A DNA stretch of 15,668 nucleotides from Pseudomonadales bacterium (GTDB lineage Bacteria > Pseudomonadota > Gammaproteobacteria > Pseudomonadales > JAHEIH01): positions 1-15,668 of the forward strand of contig JALRIU010000165.1 of assembly GCA_023255355.1 (NCBI GenBank), given 5' to 3'. Below are positions 1 to 7,588 of the stretch, piece by piece; the stretch's first letter is position 1; every line of letters starts with the position of its first letter. A program made the translations under genes and the position numbers. A model generated the notes under the pieces. It saw only the letters and a list, made by a program, of their open reading frames with translations, was not told the DNA's origin and searched no databases.

Positions 1-63
1 ATTGTTTGCGATGAATGTAGCATTAATATGCCACTTACCCAAGCGACTTTAGTCGAAAATTAA
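1..63 (+). CDS. C-terminal tail of an unidentified protein (partial)
   Basis: Frame 1 is open from the first base and ends in TAA at 61-63, giving 20 residues that end in TQATLVEN and include a CDEC pair of cysteines near the left edge. I do not recognise the protein, and so short a tail could be chance. Two things favour a real gene end: the composition is protein-like, and its stop shares the TTAA at 60-63 with the stop of the convergent MFS gene. That tail-to-tail packing recurs at the other convergent junctions nearby. The rest of the gene lies left of the window. Confidence 0.4.
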   Translation: MVCDECSINMPLTQATLVEN

Positions 64-1241
64 GGCTCTATTTTTTGCGCATCCGGCTGCCGACGTAAAT
101 ACAAAGTCATCAAAAGGCCTAAAAGAACAGAAACTGCGGCCAAGTATAATCCAGCGTCATAACTACCAGATATTTGCGCAAGTACCCCAGTAATCGCTGG
201 AGCAAAAATTTGCGCCAAACCATAGCAGAGCGTCATCACCCCCATCATCTTTGCAGGTCTGGTCGGGTAATATTTTCCCGCCAGCGTTAAGACTAGACTT
301 ACCAATCCTACAAATGACGCGCCAAAAAGCATTGCACTGAGTACGGCTAACCCAAATGGCAACTCAAATACAGGCAGAATTGCAGCAATAAATTGTAGAA
401 AAAATGCTATCGCCATGGCGCTAAAAACCCCAAAGCGACGAGCGACCCTATCCCAAAGAATTGTCGCTGGTGTTGCCGCCAATCCTAAAAACATAAATGC
501 CCAAGTGCCACCACTCTGAATACCAGGCATTCTATCAATAATAGCGACGATGAATGTTGCACTGACAACATAACCAATACCCGCGCAAAAATAGGCAAGC
601 ATGAAGATGCGTAAAAAAAACTTCCCAGGTGGATTATCTGCTAAACGTTTACCACCAGTAGATACTGCGCTATCACTTGAGGCTGGCAACCAGCGCCATG
701 CAGGGATCGAAATCAAAAATGCCAACAACGTAAATCCATACCATTGCTGAGACCAATCAAAGTGATACTGGGTAATTTCCACAAAAGCTGCCACCATAGC
801 AATACCAAGGCCGATACCGCTAAAGTGCACGCCTAATTCGCTGCGCAAATCATGCCGTAACAACCAATTGAGCACTAATGCTGAAGCCAATAACATCCCG
901 CCTGCAGCTGCAATACCCGCTAAAAATCTCGATAATGCCATCCACCAAAAGTTATCACTTACCGCCATAATGAGGGTCGTCAAAATGGCGACTAACAAGG
1001 CTAAACGATAGAGTTTATCTTTAAGATGAATGGATGTAATTTTAGCGGCAATTAATGCCCCGAGCAGATAACCCACATAATTTATAGATGCTAGCCAACC
1101 GCCTTCGGCAATGCCCAAATTCGCATGCTTCTGCAAAACCGGTAACATAGGTGTATAAGCAAAGCGCCCGATACCTACGGTAAGTAGCATGCTTAAGACC
1201 CCAGCCAACATAACTAGCCAGCGCTGCCTATAAATTTCCAT
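60..1241 (-). CDS. YbfB/YjiJ-family MFS transporter
   Basis: This is a 393-residue inner-membrane protein of the major facilitator superfamily, hydrophobic throughout and consistent with 12 transmembrane helices. The N-terminal signature GIGRFAYTPMLP (residues 23-34) and GWLASINYVGYLLGAL (48-63) are what I know from the YbfB/YjiJ (MFS_4) family, whose substrates are mostly unknown. Length is normal for the family. The ATG at 1241 has an AGGA about nine bases upstream on the minus strand. Its stop shares bases with the stop of the + strand gene ending at 63. It is divergent from the methyltransferase at 1379, with a 137-base gap between them. A T8 tract (coding strand) lies in the cytoplasmic loop region near 613-620. 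Export of a small metabolite or drug is an inference from the family. Confidence 0.88.
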   Translation of the reverse strand: MEIYRQRWLVMLAGVLSMLLTVGIGRFAYTPMLPVLQKHANLGIAEGGWLASINYVGYLLGALIAAKITSIHLKDKLYRLALLVAILTTLIMAVSDNFWWMALSRFLAGIAAAGGMLLASALVLNWLLRHDLRSELGVHFSGIGLGIAMVAAFVEITQYHFDWSQQWYGFTLLAFLISIPAWRWLPASSDSAVSTGGKRLADNPPGKFFLRIFMLAYFCAGIGYVVSATFIVAIIDRMPGIQSGGTWAFMFLGLAATPATILWDRVARRFGVFSAMAIAFFLQFIAAILPVFELPFGLAVLSAMLFGASFVGLVSLVLTLAGKYYPTRPAKMMGVMTLCYGLAQIFAPAITGVLAQISGSYDAGLYLAAVSVLLGLLMTLYLRRQPDAQKIEP

Positions 1242-1327
1242 AACTTGGTGTCCTGTATTTTGGAGAGTATTCTATGACTTAGTTGTTATAATGTCGTTCG
1301 ATTTACACATATATCGCATATTGAAAA

Positions 1328-1355
1328 GCTTAGATAAGCAATGCTAAGGTTATCT
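1328..1355 (+). promoter_or_regulatory. Overlapping dyads in the leader of the methyltransferase gene
   Basis: Three inverted repeats overlap here. GCTTA-GA-TAAGC occupies 1328-1339. CTTAG (1329-1333) pairs with CTAAG (1344-1348). AGATAA (1332-1337) pairs with TTATCT (1350-1355). They share bases, so only one could form at a time. They lie 24-51 bases before the ATG at 1379, between it and the divergent MFS gene. They could be an operator or a weak leader structure. The stems are short and A/T-rich, so chance is a real alternative. Confidence 0.2.
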
Positions 1356-1378
1356 GGATAAATAAGTGGAAACTCATA

Positions 1379-1993
1379 ATGGATCGCCACACACACTGGA
1401 AAAACGTATATGACCAAAAAGATCATACCCGCGTAAGCTGGTATCAAGCTGATTGTGCAGATGCATTGGCACAGATCAAACTACTTAATTTACCCAAGAA
1501 TGCAACAATTATCGATATTGGTGGCGGCGCCTCTAGACTTGTTGATAGTTTATTAAACGAAGGATTTAAAGCATTAACGGTACTCGATATTGCCGAAAAA
1601 TCCTTAAAGATTGCCCAACATCGCCTAGCCCAAAACGCGGCTCAAATACATTGGATTTGTGCTGATATCACTCAAACTGTACTTCTTGAGCGCTACGACC
1701 TCTGGCACGACAGGGCGGCATTTCACTTTTTGACAAATCCAGAAGACCAGCAACGCTATCTAACTGCACTTCGTGAACATCTAAATCCGGGAGCATATGT
1801 GATGCTTGCCACCTTTGCCAAAGGTGGCCCCGAAAAATGTAGTGATCTCATAGTAGAACAGTACGATGCGGCAAAGATGAAAAAGACGTTAGGTCCTAAG
1901 TTTGAATTGCTAACAAGTTATCAAACCCATCATGAGACCCCAGGTGGGTCGTCACAATTATTTCAGCATTGCATTTTTAAGTTTAACGGCTAA
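1379..1993 (+). CDS. Class I SAM-dependent methyltransferase
   Basis: A 204-residue soluble Rossmann-fold methyltransferase. Motif I is IIDIGGGAS (residues 44-52). The motif II acidic residue is D70 in VLDIAE, and motif III is ICADI at 93-97. The segment LWHDRAAFHFL (108-118) and a later FAKGGPEKCS (146-155) match a family of small uncharacterised bacterial methyltransferases. The C-terminal HETPGGSSQLFQ is also typical of that group as I remember it. The substrate cannot be read from the sequence. The ATG at 1379 follows GTGGAAA. It ends 19 bases before the convergent CBS-domain gene. It is unrelated in signature to the TPMT-like methyltransferase at 8491. Confidence 0.85.
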   Translation: MDRHTHWKNVYDQKDHTRVSWYQADCADALAQIKLLNLPKNATIIDIGGGASRLVDSLLNEGFKALTVLDIAEKSLKIAQHRLAQNAAQIHWICADITQTVLLERYDLWHDRAAFHFLTNPEDQQRYLTALREHLNPGAYVMLATFAKGGPEKCSDLIVEQYDAAKMKKTLGPKFELLTSYQTHHETPGGSSQLFQHCIFKFNG

Positions 1994-2012
1994 AGCTTCT
2001 AACTTAAAAAGA

Positions 2013-2435
2013 TTAATGGCCTTGCGTTTTATGTCGGGCAAATTCCATTAATGCCCACAAAACATTCCCAGAACTGACTTGTCCAACCAACTTGCCATCA
2101 GAGATTACAGGGCGACGACGCTGCTTGGTTTGCAACATTGATTCAGCCACTTCTACGATACCATCACTGGGATGGCAGATATTTGGATTAGCCGTCATGT
2201 AATCAGAAACCAAACCGCTATCTGGTTCACCATTGTTATAAATGGCCGTCAAAATCGCTTTTAAACAATCAATTTCTGAAATTACGCCGACGACATCACC
2301 TTTGGAATCTACAACAGTTAACCCGGTAAGTTTATATTCCAATATAAGCGCTACCGCCTCACCGATATTTCTTTCAGCGTTAATGGTTATAGGGGATCTG
2401 TGCATGCAATTTTCGATATTTTGTGGTTTTGTCAT
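2013..2435 (-). CDS. Tandem CBS-domain protein
   Basis: A 140-residue protein made almost entirely of two CBS domains, at about residues 10-63 and 77-132. The first holds LTGLTVVDSKGDVVGVIS and the second RRRPVISDGKLVGQVS. A CBS pair usually forms a Bateman module that binds adenosine nucleotides and regulates a partner. No catalytic domain is attached, so this is a stand-alone sensor of unknown target. The frame extends upstream to 2561, but that would overlap the divergent deaminase start at 2524. The ATG at 2435 has a clear AGGAGA six bases upstream, so I use it. Its stop lies 19 bases from the convergent methyltransferase stop. The function inferred is nucleotide- or redox-state sensing, with no direct evidence. 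Confidence 0.88.
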   Translation of the reverse strand: MTKPQNIENCMHRSPITINAERNIGEAVALILEYKLTGLTVVDSKGDVVGVISEIDCLKAILTAIYNNGEPDSGLVSDYMTANPNICHPSDGIVEVAESMLQTKQRRRPVISDGKLVGQVSSGNVLWALMEFARHKTQGH

Positions 2436-2523
2436 TATGTTTCTCCTAAAAACTACCTTGAATATAGCAGCAAGTAGAAGGATGTGAAATACTGATTTAG
2501 TCAAAGTAAAAGAATCCGCACTT

Positions 2524-3105
2524 ATGTCAAATTCTATTGAAATTTCTATCCCAAATTGCATTGATCAATTTGCTGAACACTATAGCCCTTCGCCGCATGA
2601 CGAGGACAAAATGCGCTTTGTAATTGCCGCGTCAGAAGCTTCGCTTAAGTGGGGACTAGGCGGCCCATTTGCAGCAGCGATATTCAGATTAGATAACCAT
2701 CAATTAGTATCTGCCGGGGTAAACCTGATTATCAATCAGGGGCTCTCCATCCTACACGCAGAGGTTGTTGCTATCATGCGCGCTCAACGACTACTGGGTA
2801 CATATGACCTTGGAGATGGCAAGCTACCACCAATGGCGCTTGTGACATCCACGGAACCCTGCACAATGTGCTTAGGCGCAACACATTGGAGTGGCATCAG
2901 CAAGGTTGTTAGCGGTGCCACCGATGCAGATGCAAATAGCATTGGCTTTGACGAGGGCCCAAAACCTGATGACTGGGCAAAAGCTCTTAGGGAAAGAGGT
3001 ATCGAGGTTAAAACGGAAGTACTGCGAGGTGCAGCTATCGACGTGCTGAAAAAGTACCAGACATTGGGTGGCAATATTTATAACAGTTTGCGCAACACTC
3101 AGTAG
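2524..3105 (+). CDS. Nucleoside/base deaminase (cytidine deaminase-like fold)
   Basis: A 193-residue zinc-dependent deaminase. The zinc and catalytic signature is complete: HAE at residues 78-80 (ligand H78, proton-shuttle E80) and PCTMC at 112-116 (ligands C113 and C116). The downstream GFDEGPK (141-147) resembles the region after the zinc site in guanine deaminases and related purine or nucleoside deaminases. The likely reaction is hydrolytic deamination of a purine base or nucleoside, but the substrate is not settled. The start at 2524 has only a weak ribosome binding site. It is divergent from the CBS gene (88 bases apart), and its last seven bases overlap the end of yafJ, which runs the other way. 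A tRNA adenosine deaminase (TadA) is less likely given the C-terminal extension. Confidence 0.85.
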   Translation: MSNSIEISIPNCIDQFAEHYSPSPHDEDKMRFVIAASEASLKWGLGGPFAAAIFRLDNHQLVSAGVNLIINQGLSILHAEVVAIMRAQRLLGTYDLGDGKLPPMALVTSTEPCTMCLGATHWSGISKVVSGATDADANSIGFDEGPKPDDWAKALRERGIEVKTEVLRGAAIDVLKKYQTLGGNIYNSLRNTQ

Positions 3106-3878
3106 TTTGCGACGACCTCACCATCCACGAATACCAGTATTTCATTAGGCTGCATTTCATTCCATCGTTCATTGACTGTTAACGGCTCAGTGGCTATCAC
3201 TGATACGACATCGTTTGGACTCGTCTCTTGCCCAAAATCAACCGACATTTCGATATCTTTGAGCGTTGCTTCTCCAAACGGCGCTCGGCGAGTGATCCAA
3301 TGCAAACGATTTGAGCAGTGAACAATTAGAGCATCACCGTTGCTAAGCATGAAATTACTAACACCCATTTGATGCAAGCGCTTCGCAAAACTAGCTACCA
3401 ACGCCCATAAGTCCGACATATCTTTGGGTGCACCAGCAAACGTCTCGTCAATAACACCTAGCATCCAACAAAAAATATGTTCACTGTCTGTACTCCCCAC
3501 AGGTTTAAAACGCCCGAGCGGGAGCTCCAAATAACACTGATCTTTAAGCTGACCGTTATGTGCAAAGCACCAGTATTGCCCCCATAATTCGCGACTGTAT
3601 GGATGGGTATTTTCTAAGGCAACGTCTCCAACGTTTGCCTGTCGGATATGACTAATGACTGTTTTGCTTCGAATCGCATGTAGCGTTACTAACTTGGCAA
3701 CTTCTGATTCTGCACTAGGATTAGGGTCTTTGAATTCCTGAATACCTTTGCCTCGATAAAAAACAATACCCCACCCGTCACGGTGTATATCGGTTCCGCC
3801 ACCGCGTTGCACCAAACCAGTAAAACTAAAACGCGCATCTGTCGGAACGTTAGCCGACATACCCATAAGCTGACACAT
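3099..3878 (-). CDS. yafJ: YafJ-type class II glutamine amidotransferase
   Basis: A 259-residue Ntn-hydrolase of the class II glutamine amidotransferase type. Cys2 directly follows the initiator Met, which fixes the start: removal of Met exposes the N-terminal cysteine nucleophile. Further family motifs are RDGWGIVFY (33-41), SHIRQAN (76-82), NTHPY (90-94), FAHNG (105-109, with the oxyanion-hole N108 and G109) and GSTDSE (128-133). There is no synthase domain, as is normal for YafJ. The acceptor of the released ammonia is unknown, and a detoxifying or gamma-glutamyl hydrolase role is possible. GAGGAT lies upstream of the ATG. The gene converges on the deaminase gene with a seven-base overlap and is divergent from the isochorismatase-fold gene. 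Confidence 0.9.
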   Translation of the reverse strand: MCQLMGMSANVPTDARFSFTGLVQRGGGTDIHRDGWGIVFYRGKGIQEFKDPNPSAESEVAKLVTLHAIRSKTVISHIRQANVGDVALENTHPYSRELWGQYWCFAHNGQLKDQCYLELPLGRFKPVGSTDSEHIFCWMLGVIDETFAGAPKDMSDLWALVASFAKRLHQMGVSNFMLSNGDALIVHCSNRLHWITRRAPFGEATLKDIEMSVDFGQETSPNDVVSVIATEPLTVNERWNEMQPNEILVFVDGEVVANY

Positions 3879-3945
3879 AAATATCCTCGATTGTTAGCGT
3901 CATAATACCTTGACGAGAACTATTAAGCATCTCACACTGTCAAAA

Positions 3946-3955
3946 AAGGAGGTGA
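3946..3955 (+). promoter_or_regulatory. Near-perfect Shine-Dalgarno site
   Basis: AAGGAGGTGA here matches the full complement of the 16S rRNA 3' end, and the GGAGG core is five bases before the ATG at 3958. It decides the start of the isochorismatase-fold gene: the longer frame beginning with TTG at 3910 would place this site inside the coding region. It is the strongest ribosome binding site I see in the window and suggests high translation efficiency. Confidence 0.85.
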
Positions 3956-3957
3956 GT

Positions 3958-4497
3958 ATGTTAAACCCAAAAGATACTGCTCTCATCGTTGTTGATGTTC
4001 AGGGTAAACTTGCTGAGATGATGGCGGACAAGTCGTCACTATTTACCAATATTGAACGTATGGTGTTAGCCGCGAAACAATTATCATTGCCCATACTATG
4101 GGCAGAGCAACTTCCACAAAAGCTTGGGCCAACGATCAGCGTGATCAGCCAGCATTTAGAAGACATTACCCCAATTACCAAATCGAGCTTTAGCTGTACA
4201 GGTAATGTCGAATTCATGGAACAGCTTGCCGCGGTTAATAAAAAACAATTACTGATCGTGGGTATAGAAGCACATATTTGCGTTATGCAGACAGTTCTAT
4301 CACTGCTGACATTAGACTACCAAGTACACTTGGTATGTGACGCAATAAGTGCACGCAATCCCGCTAATAAAGAATTAGCTATTAAACGCTGCGGTAAGGC
4401 AGGTGCAGTGTTAAGTGGTGTTGAAATGGCACTATTTGAACTTATGCAGCATGCAGAACATTCTGAATTTAAGTTTATCCAACAGCTTATCAAGTAA
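3958..4497 (+). CDS. Isochorismatase-family cysteine hydrolase
   Basis: A 179-residue protein of the isochorismatase-like hydrolase fold (YcaC/ISOC group). The catalytic triad is visible: D13 in LIVVDVQ, K75 in ITKSSFS and C108 in GIEAHICVMQT. The HICVMQT stretch and overall length suit the single-domain YcaC/ISOC branch better than true isochorismatases or nicotinamidases. Substrates in this branch are mostly unassigned. It lacks an aryl-carrier domain, and no siderophore genes are near. The gene is preceded by a very strong ribosome binding site. It is divergent from yafJ (79 bases apart) and stops eight bases before the convergent histidine kinase gene. Nearness to a deaminase and an amidotransferase hints at amide or nucleobase metabolism, but they are not co-directional. 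Confidence 0.87.
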   Translation: MLNPKDTALIVVDVQGKLAEMMADKSSLFTNIERMVLAAKQLSLPILWAEQLPQKLGPTISVISQHLEDITPITKSSFSCTGNVEFMEQLAAVNKKQLLIVGIEAHICVMQTVLSLLTLDYQVHLVCDAISARNPANKELAIKRCGKAGAVLSGVEMALFELMQHAEHSEFKFIQQLIK

Positions 4498-4505
4498 CAG
4501 TTAAG

Positions 4506-6278
4506 CTACTTTTTAAATTTAGCTAAATATGGATCCAGACGAGCCGCAAAACTTGAGGGTTCAATGGGTTTTAATAGAATTTCTTCTACGCCTTGCTCAT
4601 ACCATCTTTGTAATAGCTCTTTATCACTCGAACCGGACACCAGCAAAGTAGGCAAACTTTTCCATTTAGGGTTTTTACGAATAGTTTTCAACGCATCTAA
4701 ACCATTCATGATTGGCATATACATATCCATCAACATAAGATCGCAATGATCTAATGTTTCTAACATCTCAATCGCCTCGCGACCATCAAAGGCAACATGA
4801 ACATTGAGGTCAAAACCTTTTAAAAGTGTCTGTAATAACCTAATGTTATTTATATCGTCTTCGACAATAAGTACTTGTCCCTTACTATCGTCAATAGCAA
4901 CCTGAGCTCGTCCTGTGGAGGGTTGCGACGAGGCTTGATGCACAGCAACTTCGGTATGTGCAACTTTGGCAAAATCTAAAGGGATCTGAATATGGAACTG
5001 AGAACCTCGATTACTATCCGATTCAGCATGTATATCACCGTCCATCAGAATGACAAATTGGTTCACAAGAGCTAATCCTAAACCCGCACCCTCAAATGCT
5101 CGCGAGTATGACATATCATCTTGGGTGAAAGGTGATAGAAAATAATCAAGTTTATCAATATCAAAACCAATCCCAGTATCTGCCACTATGATATTCAATT
5201 GGAGCTGTTGATCGTTTAATTGTTCTTCGTAAATATTGACGGAAACTCTTCCCTCATGGGTATATTTGATCGCGTTGTCACATAAGTGAAATAAGATCTC
5301 AGAAATACGCTCGCCGTCTGCAAAAACCCATGATCGCTCAATATTTATGTCGTAACTAAATCGCAAACCCTTTTCGCCTGCCCGATGCATCAGGTTTTGG
5401 ATGATGTCATTAAAAATATCAACTAGATTGACATCTTGACGATTCAATTCAAATTCTTTTGATTCAATACGAGAGATATTAAGAATATTTTCAGCGAGGC
5501 TTATTAAGCGCATGTTACTGTCACTAGCAATCTGAACAAGATGCCTCGCCTTCTCATCAAGTCCTTGATGGACTAATAACAACTGCAACATACCATGTAG
5601 GCCATTGAGGGGGGTTCGAATTTCATGGCTCATATTAGACAAGAAGATCGACTTAAAATTATTCGCCATGTCTGATTCGTGCTTAGCTTGAAGCACTTTT
5701 TTATTTAAACCGTGAACATTTTCAATGAGGTCCGCTAAACGCTTATCAACGAATTGCTTTTGACTTTGATGGATAAATAAAACATAACCCGTATAAACTA
5801 ACTGAAGAATAATATGGAGTGCACCAACCCAAGCCAGCGTTAAATCTTGTTGAGTAAGGGATGCTAGCCAATCACTATTTCGAGCAAACCACAACACGAT
5901 CAAATTGAAACTTACGAGGGTAAACGCCAATATCATCAATCTTGTGTTATTCAACACACTAATGGCGAACAAAATTACTAAATACCAAGCAATAGAAGGG
6001 TGCAGAAGTCCACCGGCAGAAGCATTTGCGACCATGCACGAAATATACATGCCAGCCAACACAAGAAGTTTGGCATGCTCTACATAGCGATCGTAGCTAT
6101 TAAGTGACCACGCAACAATAAATAATATGGAGCAAAATAACATTGTCGAAAACAGCGAAAAATAACTAAAAAAAGCAAAACCAACGGTCGCTGTAACCGC
6201 GGCACTGGCAAGATATATTTGGCCAAATTTTTTGCGGTTTTTGGCGTTCAGTCGCGCTAGCTCTTGAGATATTTTCAT
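4506..6278 (-). CDS. Membrane hybrid histidine kinase (HisKA-HATPase-REC)
   Basis: 590 residues, numbered from the ATG at 6278. Residues about 20-175 are hydrophobic, with roughly five or six membrane helices and no recognisable sensor domain. A helical linker (175-205) leads to the HisKA domain with the phospho-accepting H218 in SNMSHEIRTPLNG. The ATPase domain follows: N-box DNAIKYT (D334, N335), G1 DTGIG (367-371), a PF motif, and G2 GAGLGLAL (397-404). The C-terminal receiver domain has acidic residues E473-D475, phospho-acceptor D518 in LMDMYMP and K570 in LLKPI. All catalytic residues are intact. The start is uncertain: a TTG at 6287 overlaps the upstream gene's stop as TTGA, while the ATG at 6278 leaves a five-base gap. 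Neither has a clear Shine-Dalgarno site, suggesting translational coupling. The stimulus is unknown. Confidence 0.9.
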   Translation of the reverse strand: MKISQELARLNAKNRKKFGQIYLASAAVTATVGFAFFSYFSLFSTMLFCSILFIVAWSLNSYDRYVEHAKLLVLAGMYISCMVANASAGGLLHPSIAWYLVILFAISVLNNTRLMILAFTLVSFNLIVLWFARNSDWLASLTQQDLTLAWVGALHIILQLVYTGYVLFIHQSQKQFVDKRLADLIENVHGLNKKVLQAKHESDMANNFKSIFLSNMSHEIRTPLNGLHGMLQLLLVHQGLDEKARHLVQIASDSNMRLISLAENILNISRIESKEFELNRQDVNLVDIFNDIIQNLMHRAGEKGLRFSYDINIERSWVFADGERISEILFHLCDNAIKYTHEGRVSVNIYEEQLNDQQLQLNIIVADTGIGFDIDKLDYFLSPFTQDDMSYSRAFEGAGLGLALVNQFVILMDGDIHAESDSNRGSQFHIQIPLDFAKVAHTEVAVHQASSQPSTGRAQVAIDDSKGQVLIVEDDINNIRLLQTLLKGFDLNVHVAFDGREAIEMLETLDHCDLMLMDMYMPIMNGLDALKTIRKNPKWKSLPTLLVSGSSDKELLQRWYEQGVEEILLKPIEPSSFAARLDPYLAKFKK

Positions 6279-6283
6279 TTGAT

Positions 6284-7561
6284 TCAACTATTTTTTATTT
6301 TATGTAGCGGTGAACTCACCGCTAATGACATATGTTTTGGTAGAGAATTTTGAAACTGTTTTATTCTATCAACGGTCTTTTGAGTAAAAACATGCCCCTC
6401 TGGCAGCAGCAGCATCTTATTCTCAGTGAGTATATCTTGCTGCAAAATCATACCTGGCTCAAGCTTATCTATCGTCATATTTGTTTCTTTAGGCGTGGTA
6501 TCGAGCAAAATGGGGTGATCAATAACTAAATTAACCACTTCAGGCGAATATCGATTGCCTTTGTGTTTAATAAGTTCAACTAGCGCTTTTTTAGGTGTCA
6601 AACTCAATTCGCTATAACGACCATCTAACATCCTTTGGTAATCCCTAGCTATTGCAATAATCTGGGCTCCTAATGAAGGTACTTCCTCATCTAGCATAGG
6701 GATAAAACTTCTATATTGCTCTCGCAAAATTATAGCAACGCTATTCAAATGCGGCGCCGGCGCTAATATTAAATTCGCAAAGTAAACTTGCCGCTTAAAA
6801 TCTTTCAGTTGCGCTGCATTCATGCTGGCATAGGGAATTTTGACTAAGTCACTCGATAATCCGATAAACCCCAGTTCACACATCAACCCGGCAAGGCCAA
6901 CATCGTTTATAAATTCAACATTTGGATCTAACTCAGTGGCTATTCTGCGCGAAATTTTAGCGACTTTTTTAGCAAAGTCACCGTCGATGTTAGGGTGCGC
7001 ACTCATCATATTGAAAAGTACATTTAAATTAGCGGAGTAGGTACCCTCAAGTTTTAATAATGCCGCGCGAATTTGTTTGGTCCGCAAATTCACCTTTTCT
7101 TCTAGATTTGAATTCGCGTCTTCTAACTGGGCATTTTGAATGCGAATTTGCTCGTTTAGACGTTCGTTTTCAAAAATGACTTCGGCGTGATTAATGCCTC
7201 GACTAACCACATTAACAAGCTGTTCTGTATCCCAAGGTTTTTGCAAAAAAGCACTTATCCCCCCCCGATTAACAACCTCTAAAGTTGCATCCATATCAGC
7301 AAAGCCTGTCAAAACTATCCTGTAAGCACTGGGTTGAATATTAAACACTTCAGCTAAAAAATCTTGACCCATCATGTTAGGCATACGCATATCAGAGATG
7401 ACGACATGCACACGATTGACGAGCAGAAACTCCAGTGCATCACGTGCATCTAAAAAAGTTTCGACATGTATTTTTTGACGAGCAAAAACCCTAGCGATAG
7501 AGTCCAGAATAGGTTTTTCATCATCAACGACAACGATGGTAGGAAGGTTGATTTCTGCCAA
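6284..7561 (-). CDS. Response regulator with degenerate HD-GYP domain
   Basis: 425 residues. The N-terminal receiver domain (about 5-122) is complete: D13/D14, phospho-acceptor D57 in VISDMRMP, T85, and K108 in FLQKPWD, a form typical of RpfG-like regulators. A coiled-coil linker (about 130-170) precedes a region aligning by eye with HD-GYP c-di-GMP phosphodiesterases (about 175-350). The usual LHDIGKIG reads LMCELGFIG (C228/E229 replace HD), and the HHE...GYP region reads LREQYRSF with no His and no GYP. The C-terminal EPGMILQQDIL and LLLPEGHVFT resemble a tail found in such regulators. It probably acts as a non-enzymatic effector. The start is TTG after AAAGGA, with no in-frame ATG before residue 59. 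A G8 tract lies at 7259-7266. It is the first gene of the operon with the histidine kinase. Confidence 0.85.
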   Translation of the reverse strand: MAEINLPTIVVVDDEKPILDSIARVFARQKIHVETFLDARDALEFLLVNRVHVVISDMRMPNMMGQDFLAEVFNIQPSAYRIVLTGFADMDATLEVVNRGGISAFLQKPWDTEQLVNVVSRGINHAEVIFENERLNEQIRIQNAQLEDANSNLEEKVNLRTKQIRAALLKLEGTYSANLNVLFNMMSAHPNIDGDFAKKVAKISRRIATELDPNVEFINDVGLAGLMCELGFIGLSSDLVKIPYASMNAAQLKDFKRQVYFANLILAPAPHLNSVAIILREQYRSFIPMLDEEVPSLGAQIIAIARDYQRMLDGRYSELSLTPKKALVELIKHKGNRYSPEVVNLVIDHPILLDTTPKETNMTIDKLEPGMILQQDILTENKMLLLPEGHVFTQKTVDRIKQFQNSLPKHMSLAVSSPLHKIKNS

Positions 7562-7588
7562 ACAAAAAATTCCTTTAATAATGAAACA

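Noticed and set aside
613..620. Homopolymer of eight A/T in the MFS gene as a phase-variable tract
   Set aside because: A/T runs of this length are common in DNA of this composition and encode ordinary Lys-Phe-Phe-Leu.
2242..2487. Plus-strand open frame of 81 codons opposite the CBS gene
   Set aside because: It lies opposite a well-supported gene and resembles no protein family; treated as a shadow frame.
2436..2561. N-terminal extension of the CBS protein to 182 residues
   Set aside because: It would overlap the divergent deaminase start, reads as non-CBS sequence, and the ATG at 2435 has a clear AGGAGA.
3908..3943. Perfect TTGACA on the minus strand (3938-3943) as the yafJ -35 box
   Set aside because: The nearest -10-like TATTAT (3902-3907) is 30 bases away, too far for a sigma-70 promoter.
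3910..3957. TTG start adding 16 residues to the isochorismatase-fold protein
   Set aside because: It would bury a near-perfect Shine-Dalgarno site inside the coding sequence; the family starts just before the VVDVQ strand.
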